Positions 7,322-14,335 of a stretch of DNA of 14,397 nt are shown here, in pieces; positions within the stretch are counted from its first letter, which is position 1, and each line of letters opens with the position of its first letter. The notes beneath the pieces are model-generated. The model had not been told where the DNA came from and made no database searches. It was given only the letters and a program-made list of their open reading frames with translations. The translations under genes and the position numbers were made by a program. The stretch comes from CAZRUA01 sp964603125. GTDB taxonomy: Bacteria > Bacteroidota > Bacteroidia > B-17B0 > Aurantibacillaceae. The stretch spans positions 1 through 14,397 of the forward strand of contig CAZRUA010000090.1 in the NCBI GenBank assembly GCA_964603125.1, written 5' to 3'.

Positions 7322-7951
7322 TTAGCGTTTTTCAATAAATGTTCGAGCATTTGCTAGCATAAATAGAGTGGGATTTCTGACAATTTTCTCTATTAATATT
7401 TCTTTTTTTCCAATTCGTTTAACTTGTAGAATAATTTTATACCTACTTTGTTCAGGAATCACATCATAGTCAATAAAAACACTTACTTTATCATTGTGAA
7501 ATCCATTTTTATCCGTAAAAGATATAATGTAACTGTCGTTAAAACGAATATCTTTTTCATTTAATTTTATTTGCGATTGGTTTTTATTGAATAAGCCTTT
7601 AACTAATTGAGAATAGGAGCTTTTTACTTTTGAATCAGCGCTAGTTAATGTTTGTAAAAAAATGTCTTTTGCTTGGTTAAGGATATTATCGTAGTTCCAA
7701 TAGTCTTCATGCTTTAAGGCTTTCTGCATTTTAAGTTTAACTCTTGCTCTAATAAAATATCTTCTGTATAGAACTGTAAGTATCCAAATACAAACAATTG
7801 ATAAGCAAATTAAAATAAATATTTTGGCTAGTATATAATCTTCTTTTTTTAGTGGGATACCATTTGGAAATTCGGGCGGAGTAAAGGGATAAGCTCGTCT
7901 ATAATAACCTCTTAACTGTAAAAAATGTATAATAAATATTGTTATTCTCAT
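7322..7951 (-). CDS. Membrane-anchored protein, possible Tim44-like/NTF2-fold domain (paralogue B)
   Basis: A 209-residue protein of unknown function. A short N-terminal hydrophobic stretch (1-13) is followed by a basic/proline-rich segment, one clear membrane span (about 40-62, FILICLSIVCIWILTVLY) and a soluble domain of about 145 residues. The soluble part holds the YWNYDNILNQAKDIFLQ motif (84-100), then a mixed alpha/beta region with DSYIISFTDK and KVSVFIDYDV. This order, a span and basic linker, a W-x-Y-D-x-I helix, then beta strands, recalls bacterial Tim44-like proteins, but I can only infer that fold. It is a paralogue of the gene just upstream, sharing WNYDNI, YIISFTDK and a (V/K)(R/K)NPT-F-M tail. 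Its ATG overlaps the upstream stop by 4 nt (ATGA). Confidence 0.65.
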   Translation of the reverse strand: MRITIFIIHFLQLRGYYRRAYPFTPPEFPNGIPLKKEDYILAKIFILICLSIVCIWILTVLYRRYFIRARVKLKMQKALKHEDYWNYDNILNQAKDIFLQTLTSADSKVKSSYSQLVKGLFNKNQSQIKLNEKDIRFNDSYIISFTDKNGFHNDKVSVFIDYDVIPEQSRYKIILQVKRIGKKEILIEKIVRNPTLFMLANARTFIEKR

Positions 7952-8535
7952 CTTTCAACAAAGCTTCTTACATGCGTAATCATAAAGGTAGTGGGATTTT
8001 TTACAAAATCTTCTATCACTACTTCTGTTGGACTTATTCTTTTTAGAAGAATTAATTCTTTAAATCTTCTAGGGTTTCCTTTTATTTGAAAATCTAAAAA
8101 CACTGTGGCGTGGTCGTTTTCATAACTTTTTTTATCTGTAAAAGATATAATATAAGCGTCTCTAAAAACTATATCGTTTTCTGAATTTATTTTCTTTTTG
8201 AGATGACTTAAACGAGCCTTTGCGTGTGGGCTAAGAAAGTGAAGATTTTTTAAATTATTTTGTTTTAAAAATAATTGCGCTTTGATATAGCTGCTCTTAG
8301 CAACTGATATTATGTTGTCATAATTCCAAAAGGCATCTCTGGATTCACTATAACGCATTTTCTTTTCTATGCGTTGTCTTATAAAGTGTTTTCGATAAAG
8401 AATGATTAAGCCCCAAGTCAATAGCAGTGAAATAAAAACAAGGAAAATTATCGAAGCAATCCTTCTTTCTTCTTCGGTTAAATTCTTTGAACTTCGGCTT
8501 ATGAAGTAGCAATAGTATATATCACTTAGCAGCAA
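7948..8535 (-). CDS. Membrane-anchored protein, possible Tim44-like/NTF2-fold domain (paralogue A)
   Basis: A 195-residue protein of unknown function with one membrane span (about 25-47, IASIIFLVFISLLLTWGLII), a basic RKHFIRQRIEKK linker, the FWNYDNIISVAKSSYIKAQ helix (69-87), and a predicted beta-rich end with DAYIISFTDK, TVFLDFQI and FVKNPTTFM. The helix is followed by a LSPHAKARL segment like the 'LSPEL' turn of Tim44-like domains. The family call is inference. An in-frame TAA stands three codons before the TTG at 8535, and there is no ATG before about residue 60, so the start should be TTG (8535) or the adjacent CTG. It lies 15 nt after dut and overlaps its paralogue by 4 nt. Confidence 0.62.
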   Translation of the reverse strand: MLLSDIYYCYFISRSSKNLTEEERRIASIIFLVFISLLLTWGLIILYRKHFIRQRIEKKMRYSESRDAFWNYDNIISVAKSSYIKAQLFLKQNNLKNLHFLSPHAKARLSHLKKKINSENDIVFRDAYIISFTDKKSYENDHATVFLDFQIKGNPRRFKELILLKRISPTEVVIEDFVKNPTTFMITHVRSFVER

Positions 8536-8550
8536 TTTATTAATTTAAAA

Positions 8551-8985
8551 TTACTTAGTTCCAGTACTGCCAAACCCTCCAGCACCTCTTGCTGAGTCTT
8601 CTAAACTATCTACTTCTGTTAAAATTGCTGTTTCGTGTTTAGCAATTACCATTTGAGCTATACGCTCACCATCTTCAATTGTAAAGTTTTGATTCGATAA
8701 ATTTACTAATAGTACTTTTACCTCTCCCCTGTAGTCCGCATCAATTGTGCCAGGTGAATTCAATACGGTAATTCCATTTTTAAAAGCTAAACCACTACGC
8801 GGGCGTATTTGTGCTTCGTAGCCTTTCGGTAATTCAATAAATAAGCCTGTGGTAACCAAAATCCTTTCTAATGGTTTTAGTTCAATAGCAGCTTCAATGT
8901 TTGCGCGTAAGTCCATTCCAGCCGATTGTTCTGTGGCGTAATTGGGCAAAGCATGTTTCCCTTTATTTACAATTCTAACTTGCAT
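8551..8985 (-). CDS. dut: dUTP diphosphatase (dUTPase)
   Basis: A 144-residue trimeric-type dUTPase that hydrolyses dUTP to dUMP and pyrophosphate, keeping uracil out of DNA and feeding dTMP synthesis. All five family motifs are in order: AGMDLRA (22-28), RPRSGLA (61-67), LNSPGTIDADYRGE (75-88) with the catalytic aspartate Asp82 and base-stacking Tyr85, DGERIAQM (105-112), and the glycine-rich RGAGGFGSTG (133-142) that closes over the nucleotide. It is cytoplasmic and full length. The ATG at 8985 lies 11 nt inside the upstream flippase gene, so translation is probably coupled; the functional link between the two genes is unclear. Confidence 0.97.
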   Translation of the reverse strand: MQVRIVNKGKHALPNYATEQSAGMDLRANIEAAIELKPLERILVTTGLFIELPKGYEAQIRPRSGLAFKNGITVLNSPGTIDADYRGEVKVLLVNLSNQNFTIEDGERIAQMVIAKHETAILTEVDSLEDSARGAGGFGSTGTK

Positions 8986-10456
8986 TTTTTAATTTTTTTA
9001 AGTTGGGTAGTTCAAATTTGTAAAACAAATAACAATAAAATAAAAGCAAAATATTATTTGGTATAACTTCCCAAGTTTGTTCGTTTATTGGTTTTGAATA
9101 AATTAGTGAAATAAGATAAAGAAAAACAGCTCCTCCAAAAAAGAAAACAAAACTACGATTGCTGTATTTAATTGGGTAATGCTTTTGACCCATATTATAA
9201 CTTAGTACCATCATTACTCCGTACGAAATAAAAGTGGCCCAAGCACTAGCGTAATAACCAAATAATGGAACTAAAGCAAAGTTGATTCCTAAAGTCAGCG
9301 CTGCACCTACAAAAGTAATGTACATTCCAAATTTTGTTTGACCAGTAAGTTTGTACCAAATAGATAGGTTGTAGTAAATGCCCAAAAATAAATTTGCTAA
9401 AAGTAAAATTGGAACTACTCCTAAACCTTCACGGTATTTTTCTCCAACAAAATATTTTATCCAACTAATGTTCATCATGCATGCTAAAAATAAAAAGGAA
9501 CAAGCAATAATAAAGTACTTCATTACTATTGCATTCATTTTTTTTGAATCTTCGTTTTTGATGTTACTAAAAAAGAAAGGTTCGGCAGCTTGTTTAAAGG
9601 CTTGTGTAAACATGGTCATTACAATTGAAATTTTGTAACAAGCACCATAAACTCCTAGTTCAAATTCACCTCTGTCGGCAGGAAGTAATTTTTTTAATAT
9701 TATTCTATCAAATGTTTCATTAATCATGGCGCCAAAGCCTAACAATAACAATGGCATTGAGTACACCATCATGTTTTTCCATAATGCAAAGTCAAATTTG
9801 TAAGCAAAGCCTGTAAATTGTTTTCCTAATAAAAGTAATGAGGCTAAGTTGGCAATTACATTTGCTAAGAAGGCATATCCAATTCCTATTTCAGGATTGT
9901 ATAAACTTGCTAAAAACGATTGTGGCTCTTCAACGTAAGCCTTTTGGCAGAAGTGAATAAAAAATACCGTCAGGAAAATATTGATGAATATATTGGCCAT
10001 TTTTATTCCAGCATAGTGTAGGGCTTTTTGTTCAGCTCTCAACCTAACAAAAGGTATAGCCATCAAAGCATCAGAAGCAACAATTAAAATCATCCAAAAA
10101 ACAAAAGTTACTTTTTCTGGTTGGTTTATTAAGTTGGCAATACTTTGTTTACAGATAATGCCAAGTAATGTAAAGAACAGTGTACTACTAATGATTGAAA
10201 TTAGAGCTGTACTATAAACTGTATTTTTATCATCGGTTTTGTTAGAAAAATAGAAAAACGCCGTTTCTAAGCCATAAGTTACCAATATGTTTAAGAAAGA
10301 GATATAAGCATAAATTTCAGTATTGATACCAAAATCAGCTGGGTTTGCAAACTTGTAAGTAAGAAATGGAACCAATAAATAATTTAAAAAACGCGGCAGG
10401 GTAGTGCTTAGGCCGTATATGGCTGTCTGTCCTGCAAGTTTTTTAAGAGGGTTCAT
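8975..10456 (-). CDS. Polysaccharide/oligosaccharide flippase, Wzx-like (MATE/MOP superfamily)
   Basis: A 493-residue polytopic inner-membrane protein with about 12-14 hydrophobic spans. The N-terminus MNPLKKLAGQTAIYGLSTTL, with the RFLNYLLVPFLTYKF segment next, is typical of Bacteroidota Wzx-like lipopolysaccharide biosynthesis proteins, as is the conserved region around VRLRAEQKALHYAGIKM in the middle of the first half. Such proteins move undecaprenyl-linked glycans across the inner membrane for O-antigen, capsule or similar polymers. The substrate cannot be read from sequence. No glycosyltransferases lie nearby, so this is not a standard capsule cluster. It is the first gene of the minus-strand group and overlaps dut by 11 nt. 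I found no convincing promoter box in its upstream region. Confidence 0.88.
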   Translation of the reverse strand: MNPLKKLAGQTAIYGLSTTLPRFLNYLLVPFLTYKFANPADFGINTEIYAYISFLNILVTYGLETAFFYFSNKTDDKNTVYSTALISIISSTLFFTLLGIICKQSIANLINQPEKVTFVFWMILIVASDALMAIPFVRLRAEQKALHYAGIKMANIFINIFLTVFFIHFCQKAYVEEPQSFLASLYNPEIGIGYAFLANVIANLASLLLLGKQFTGFAYKFDFALWKNMMVYSMPLLLLGFGAMINETFDRIILKKLLPADRGEFELGVYGACYKISIVMTMFTQAFKQAAEPFFFSNIKNEDSKKMNAIVMKYFIIACSFLFLACMMNISWIKYFVGEKYREGLGVVPILLLANLFLGIYYNLSIWYKLTGQTKFGMYITFVGAALTLGINFALVPLFGYYASAWATFISYGVMMVLSYNMGQKHYPIKYSNRSFVFFFGGAVFLYLISLIYSKPINEQTWEVIPNNILLLFYCYLFYKFELPNLKKLKNAS

Positions 10457-10564
10457 GAATAAGTTAGTTTACAGCCCTTGAAATTACAAGAATTGTAGAA
10501 TTTTTAAGTTGGAAGTTTTGAGGAAATATAAACAGTGTTTCAGAAGTTAAGTTTTTGCTGTTTT

Positions 10565-10663
10565 TGAGATTGCTTCGTCGTGCCTCCTCGCAATGACGAT
10601 AAAGTAAATGTTTTCAGGTTTTTTGATTATTGTTTCGTCATTGCGAGGAACGAAGCAATCTCA
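10565..10663. repeat. REP-like imperfect inverted repeat in the intergenic region
   Basis: Two arms, 10565-10599 and 10635-10663, are inverted copies across a 35-nt spacer. Pairing is perfect except that the left arm carries six extra bases (CGTGCC) in the middle. Each arm contains the short words CATTGCGAGGA and ACGAAGCAATCTC, which I recognise as a widespread intergenic repeat motif in many bacteria, including Bacteroidota. It fills about half of the 216-nt gap (10457-10672) between the flippase start and the heptose adenylyltransferase stop; the remainder holds nothing I recognise. It could fold in RNA and stabilise or end the minus-strand transcript from the heptose gene, but lacks a clean T run. 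Confidence 0.85.
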
Positions 10664-10672
10664 TTTGATAGT

Positions 10673-11164
10673 TTATTTTTTTAACTTATTAAGAATAGAT
10701 GTAGTTGAAAAGCCTTGTGTTAGAGGAATTGTAGTAACCAAACCACCTTTGCTTTTTACAATATCGTATCCAACTATTTTTTCAATTTCATAATCGCTTC
10801 CTTTTACCAATACATCGGGTTGTATAGTTTTGATAAGTTCTAAAGGAGTTTCCTCGTCAAATAAAATAACAGCATCAATACAATGCAAAGCAGCAAGCAT
10901 AAACAAACGGCTATTTTCATTGTTGATAGGGCGATCGGCACCTTTGTTTTGTCTTTTTACAGAAGCATCGGTGTTTAAACCTACAATCAGTTTTGTTCCT
11001 AAATCTTTTGCTTTGCTCAGGTAGTCAACGTGCCCGTGATGCAAAATATCGAAACAACCATTCGTGAAAACAATTTTTTCTTCTCTAAATCTCCAAACGC
11101 TTAAAACACTTGGTAATTTGACAGCATCTAAAATTTTATTTTCAATAACATTAAGCTGTTGCAT
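10673..11164 (-). CDS. rfaE2: D-glycero-beta-D-manno-heptose 1-phosphate adenylyltransferase
   Basis: A 163-residue cytoplasmic nucleotidyltransferase of the cytidylyltransferase fold. It shows VFTNGCFDILHHGHVDYLSK (32-51) with the nucleotide-binding HxGH at 42-45, GLNTDASVKR (62-71), the VKGSDY motif (120-125) and the C-terminal GFSTTSIL (151-158). These match the standalone second domain of HldE/RfaE, which adenylylates heptose-1-phosphate in the ADP-heptose pathway for lipopolysaccharide core. The kinase half is not fused and no heptokinase gene is in the window, so it must be encoded elsewhere if the pathway is complete. Its ATG lies 14 nt inside the upstream membrane-protein gene. Confidence 0.93.
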   Translation of the reverse strand: MQQLNVIENKILDAVKLPSVLSVWRFREEKIVFTNGCFDILHHGHVDYLSKAKDLGTKLIVGLNTDASVKRQNKGADRPINNENSRLFMLAALHCIDAVILFDEETPLELIKTIQPDVLVKGSDYEIEKIVGYDIVKSKGGLVTTIPLTQGFSTTSILNKLKK

Positions 11165-12158
11165 CGCTGTTTTTGTTTAAAATCGGCAGAAGAATTAATG
11201 ATAAGGTTCCAAAAACAATTACAACCACAAAGCCAGTGCCCCAAGGTAACCAAGGGAATATTTTAGCAGTAGTTTCTTCAACACCATAAGCGCTTATTAA
11301 TATTGCTGTTAGTATTCCGTGATAGGCACCTAAGCCACCGGGAGTAAAAATAACTCCAAATGTGCCGCAAAGTAATAATGCTAAACAAGTTTTTAAACCC
11401 AAGTGCGAGGTTTCTGGTAAACAGAAAAAGCATAGGTAAATTCCTAAAAAGTACATTGACCAAATGAAAATACTATGAAATATGAATAACCAAATATTTT
11501 TCACTTTTCTTACAGATGCTAAACCTTCACCAAAGCCCTTTAATAAGCCACCAATTTTACTATTGAAAAAGGTTTTTATTTTTTTTCTAAATAAGAACAA
11601 ACCTAATGCTATTGCTGCAAACACAATTGCAATAGCAATCATCATTTTAGGATTGTTAGAAAGTGAGCTAAGTTTTTTTGAAGCTGGTGTAAAAATTTGT
11701 GTGTTTAAAATCCCATAAAATTCGTTGAATTGAAATATAAGCGCTAAGCACATCACAACCAATAAACTTAAAGTATCAATAATTCTATCTGTAACTACCG
11801 TGCCTAGGGCAGTTTGGAATGGTATTTTTTCATATTTAGTTACAATTGTGCAACGAGATATTTCACCAGCTCTTGGTAATCCCAAGTTAGCAAGGTATCC
11901 AACCATAATACTTAAAAAACTGTTTTTAAAACTTAATTTATAGCCAAGTGGTTCTAACATCATTTGCCAGCGCATAGCACGGCTTACATGACTTAGTGTG
12001 CCTGCTATAAAAGCAATTGCAATCCAAAAATAATTGGCGCGAGTAAAAGCGCTTAAAAAATCTTCTTTAGAAATATCTTTAACTGATAACCAAACCAAGG
12101 CGAAGCCAACGCCAAGCATGATTAAAAAGATGATAAAGGATTTTAGTTTTGGATTCAA
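11151..12158 (-). CDS. UPF0104 / LPG-synthase-TM flippase-like membrane protein
   Basis: A 335-residue protein with about 8 membrane spans, of the family sharing the transmembrane half of lysylphosphatidylglycerol synthase (Pfam LPG_synthase_TM). Hallmarks: an early SHVSRAMRWQMML (56-68), NLGLPRAGEISR near residues 91-102, a DRIIDTL segment and the late FTPGGLGAYHG loop. There is no lysyltransferase domain, so lipid or glycolipid transport, not synthesis, is the likely role; the substrate is unknown. No ATG exists before residue 14. The in-frame panD stop stands immediately upstream, leaving TTG at 12158 (3 nt after that stop) as the likely start. Overlap with the heptose adenylyltransferase (14 nt) suggests a role in envelope biogenesis. 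Confidence 0.88.
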   Translation of the reverse strand: MNPKLKSFIIFLIMLGVGFALVWLSVKDISKEDFLSAFTRANYFWIAIAFIAGTLSHVSRAMRWQMMLEPLGYKLSFKNSFLSIMVGYLANLGLPRAGEISRCTIVTKYEKIPFQTALGTVVTDRIIDTLSLLVVMCLALIFQFNEFYGILNTQIFTPASKKLSSLSNNPKMMIAIAIVFAAIALGLFLFRKKIKTFFNSKIGGLLKGFGEGLASVRKVKNIWLFIFHSIFIWSMYFLGIYLCFFCLPETSHLGLKTCLALLLCGTFGVIFTPGGLGAYHGILTAILISAYGVEETTAKIFPWLPWGTGFVVVIVFGTLSLILLPILNKNSDATA

Positions 12159-12161
12159 AAT

Positions 12162-12515
12162 TTATTTTTTAAGCATATTTGTATGGCTATCTGGAAAAAC
12201 CACCCATGGTTTAAATGATTTTGCAGCTTCAAAATCCATTAATGCAAACGACATAATGATTAAATGATCTCCAACACTTACTTTACGAGCAGCAGCTCCG
12301 TTTAGGCAAATAACTCCACTTTTGCGTTCACCTTTAATAACGTAGGTTTCTAAACGCTCACCATTATTTTTATTAACTACTAAAACTTTTTCGTTTTCAA
12401 TTAAGTTAGCAGCATCCATTAAATCTTCATCAATGGTAATACTTCCAATATATTCTAACTCAGCTTGCGTAACTTTTACGTTATGCAATTTTGATTTCAC
12501 CACTTGTATTTGCAT
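12162..12515 (-). CDS. panD: Aspartate 1-decarboxylase (pyruvoyl enzyme)
   Basis: A 117-residue proenzyme that converts L-aspartate to beta-alanine for pantothenate and coenzyme A synthesis. The self-cleavage site Gly24-Ser25 is intact in YIGSIT; cleavage generates the N-terminal pyruvoyl group on the new alpha chain. Lys9, His11, Arg54 and Tyr58, needed for processing and substrate binding, are at the expected positions, and the LNGAAAR loop is present. It is normal length. It begins the minus-strand group that continues into the UPF0104 membrane protein in the same frame and the heptose adenylyltransferase. A strong terminator separates it from rplY upstream, so it needs its own promoter in the 12516-12557 gap; I could not identify one with confidence. 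Confidence 0.97.
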   Translation of the reverse strand: MQIQVVKSKLHNVKVTQAELEYIGSITIDEDLMDAANLIENEKVLVVNKNNGERLETYVIKGERKSGVICLNGAAARKVSVGDHLIIMSFALMDFEAAKSFKPWVVFPDSHTNMLKK

Positions 12516-12550
12516 GATGTAAATTTACTAATAATATTGTTACTGGCTAT

Positions 12551-12589
12551 AAACAAAAAATCCTCTTTCGGGTTAAGGAAAGAGGATTT
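12551..12589 (-). terminator. Rho-independent terminator of the prs-rplY transcript
   Basis: A perfect 12-bp stem (AAATCCTCTTTC paired with GAAAGAGGATTT; arms 12578-12589 and 12558-12569 on the + strand) has an 8-nt loop and is followed on the minus strand by TTTTTT-containing sequence. It lies 21 nt after the rplY stop and before panD, so it ends the prs-rplY unit. A separate perfect 16-bp palindrome, AATTTAAGCTTAAATT (12590-12605), sits between the stop and this stem. Confidence 0.92.
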
Positions 12590-12610
12590 AATTTAAGCTT
12601 AAATTGCTAA

Positions 12611-13207
12611 TTATTTTTTAGCTGGAGCTTTTTTATCAGTTGTAGCAGCAGCTTCAGCAGCAACCGCACGAGTTGTATTAACTGAACAAACAGTTACGTT
12701 TTTAGCGTTTAATAACTCGATACCATCTAATTTAATATCACCAACAGCTACTGAACCACCAATTTGTAAACCATCAATGCTTACAGCAATTGCTTCAGGC
12801 ATGTTAGCCGCTAAACCACGTGCTTTTAATTTACGCATTTTAATAACTAATTTACCACCAGCTTTAACACCTTCAGAAACACCTACAGTTTTAACTGGTA
12901 ACTCAATTGTAATTGGTTTATCAGGAAATACTTGTAAAAAGTCAGCGTGAATTAATTTGTCAGTTAATTTGTGGTATTGTGCTTCTTGCATTACAGCCAC
13001 ATATTTACCTCCATTTACATCAATTTCAACTAAGTTTACTTCTGGAGTGTAAATAATGTTTTTAAAAGAACGCTCATCTGCTGAGAAATGAATTTGTTCT
13101 TTTCCACCGTAAAGCACACAAGGAACTTGGTTTTTTGCGCGCAATTCGGCCGCATCTTTTCTCCCTACGTTCGAACGAATCGAACCGCTCAATGATACTG
13201 TTTTCAT
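12611..13207 (-). CDS. rplY: Ribosomal protein L25, Ctc/TL5-type
   Basis: A 198-residue protein of the long L25 (general stress protein Ctc) type, a 5S rRNA-binding component of the large subunit. The N-terminal L25 domain (about 1-90) shows the opening MKTVSLSGSIRSNVGRKDAA, VPCVLYGG (28-35) and KLIHADFLQV (84-93); the C-terminal TL5 beta domain follows (about 94-180), with a short Ala/Lys-rich end. The ATG at 13207 is the likely start: the frame is open further upstream to a TTG at 13246, but that extension lacks L25 sequence and lies in a hairpin. It follows prs by 75 nt, and an intrinsic terminator stands just downstream. L25 level may be influenced by the leader hairpin described separately. 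Confidence 0.95.
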   Translation of the reverse strand: MKTVSLSGSIRSNVGRKDAAELRAKNQVPCVLYGGKEQIHFSADERSFKNIIYTPEVNLVEIDVNGGKYVAVMQEAQYHKLTDKLIHADFLQVFPDKPITIELPVKTVGVSEGVKAGGKLVIKMRKLKARGLAANMPEAIAVSIDGLQIGGSVAVGDIKLDGIELLNAKNVTVCSVNTTRAVAAEAAATTDKKAPAKK

Positions 13208-13224
13208 TTGTTTTATTTTTTTGT

Positions 13225-13262
13225 GATTACTTTCAAAGTCTCGCAACGCTTTGTTGGTAATC
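13225..13262 (-). promoter_or_regulatory. Hairpin in the leader of rplY (between prs and rplY)
   Basis: The arms GATTAC (13225-13230) and GTAATC (13257-13262) pair, then a 3x3 internal loop, then CAAAG (13234-13238) with CTTTG (13249-13253), around a 10-nt loop. On the transcribed strand the hairpin is followed by an A-rich stretch and then the rplY start 18 nt downstream, so it is not an intrinsic terminator. Possible roles are RNA processing of the prs-rplY transcript or control of L25 synthesis; neither is shown. Confidence 0.5.
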
Positions 13263-13282
13263 GGTTATTTAGTTTATGCGAG

Positions 13283-14215
13283 TTATACTATAAAGTTCGA
13301 ACTAATTGATTCGAAACTATGAACACTTTTAATTACACGGGCAAATAAATCAGCTACTGATAATGCTTTAATCTTTGTTCCTTCAGGTTTTAACGGAATT
13401 GAATCGGTTACGATTAATTCAGTCATTTTTGATTTTTCAATGTTTTCGTATGCTTTTCCTGATAATAAAGGATGTGTACAAATTGCTCTAACACTTAAAG
13501 CACCTTTATCCATCATCATATCAGCAGCTTTGCATAATGTTCCGCCTGTATCCACCAAGTCATCTACCAAAACAATGTTTCTTCCTTCAATTTCACCAAT
13601 AGCGGTCATGCTTTCAATAACATTAGCTTTAGCTCTTTGTTTGTAACAAATTACTAAATCAGCGCCTAAATGTTTCGCATAAGCATTTGCACGCTTACTA
13701 CCACCCATATCTGGGGCTGCCATAGTTAAATTAGGAAGTTCGAGGCTTTTAATGTAAGGCATAAATATGGTTGATGCATATAAATGATCAACGGGAACAT
13801 CAAAAAATCCTTGGATTTGATCTGCATGTAAATCCATTGTCATTACTCTAGTAGCACCAGCCGCAGCCAACATATCAGCCACTAATTTAGCGCCAATTGC
13901 AACACGAGGTTGGTCTTTTCTATCCTGACGAGCATAACCCAAATAAGGAATAACAGCAATAATTTCCTTTGCTGAAGCGCGTTTTGCCGCGTCAATCATC
14001 AAAAGCAATTCCATTAAGTTTTCAGCAGGTGGAAAGGTAGATTGTATTAAAAAAACCTTGCTACCACGCACACTTTCCTCAAATGAAACCTGAATTTCAC
14101 CATCGCTAAAACGAATTAAATTAACGTTTCCAAGGCTTGCACCGTAAGAAGCAGCAATTTTTTCGGCTAAGTAGCGAGTTTGAACTCCTGAAAATATTTT
14201 TACTTGATATTCCAT
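13283..14215 (-). CDS. prs: Ribose-phosphate pyrophosphokinase (PRPP synthase)
   Basis: A 310-residue cytoplasmic enzyme that makes PRPP from ribose-5-phosphate and ATP, feeding nucleotide, histidine, tryptophan and NAD synthesis. It shows FSDGE (36-40), the ATP-site ARQDRK (95-100), the divalent-cation signature starting DLHADQIQGFFDVPVD (128-143) with the catalytic histidine, and the PRPP-binding NIVLVDDLVDTGGTL (213-227). The length is normal for class I enzymes. The APDMGGSKRA stretch replaces the more common VVRAR pattern, a variation I associate with Bacteroidota. It starts at ATG 14215, and a good Bacteroidota-type promoter ends 17 nt upstream. rplY follows 75 nt downstream, probably cotranscribed. 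Confidence 0.97.
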   Translation of the reverse strand: MEYQVKIFSGVQTRYLAEKIAASYGASLGNVNLIRFSDGEIQVSFEESVRGSKVFLIQSTFPPAENLMELLLMIDAAKRASAKEIIAVIPYLGYARQDRKDQPRVAIGAKLVADMLAAAGATRVMTMDLHADQIQGFFDVPVDHLYASTIFMPYIKSLELPNLTMAAPDMGGSKRANAYAKHLGADLVICYKQRAKANVIESMTAIGEIEGRNIVLVDDLVDTGGTLCKAADMMMDKGALSVRAICTHPLLSGKAYENIEKSKMTELIVTDSIPLKPEGTKIKALSVADLFARVIKSVHSFESISSNFIV

Positions 14216-14232
14216 ATTTCTTAAAAGGGCTG

Positions 14233-14262
14233 CAAATGTAAGGAAATATTAGAAATTACCAA
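14233..14262 (-). promoter_or_regulatory. Putative Bacteroidota-type promoter of prs
   Basis: Reading the minus strand, a TTG (14262-14260), 19 nt, then TACATTTG (14240-14233) matches the TTTG / TAnnTTTG housekeeping consensus of Bacteroidota, with the -33 element as ATTG instead of TTTG. The -7 box ends 17 nt before the prs ATG, implying a leader of roughly ten bases. Confidence 0.6.
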
Positions 14263-14279
14263 TAAAAAAGCCCTGTATT

Positions 14280-14310
14280 TTTGCTAATCCGAAACAAAAT
14301 AATACTTTTG
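14280..14310 (+). promoter_or_regulatory. Putative Bacteroidota-type promoter of the tRNA-Leu
   Basis: TTTG at 14280-14283, a 19-nt spacer, then TACTTTTG at 14303-14310 fit both consensus boxes (TTTG and TAnnTTTG) exactly. The -7 box ends 25 nt before the tRNA. It is divergent from the prs promoter, and the two -33 elements lie 17 nt apart. Confidence 0.65.
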
Positions 14311-14335
14311 TAGCCCAGTTTGTAAAAACTGAGCT

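Noticed and set aside
10457..10672. Search of the gene-free gap for a small gene, riboswitch or attachment site
   Set aside because: Only the inverted repeat was found; the one plus-strand frame starting at 10608 runs into the heptose gene antisense and has no support.
12516..12560. Possible panD promoter using TAAATTTA as a -7 box
   Set aside because: The box ends only a few bases before the start codon and no TTTG element lies at a suitable distance.
12590..12605. Perfect 16-bp palindrome AATTTAAGCTTAAATT
   Set aside because: It is AT-rich, short and without a known operator motif, so it may be chance; noted with the adjacent terminator.
13208..13246. Longer rplY start at a TTG giving 13 extra residues
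   Set aside because: The extension has no L25 similarity and overlaps the leader hairpin; the ATG at 13207 gives the expected MKTVSLSG start.
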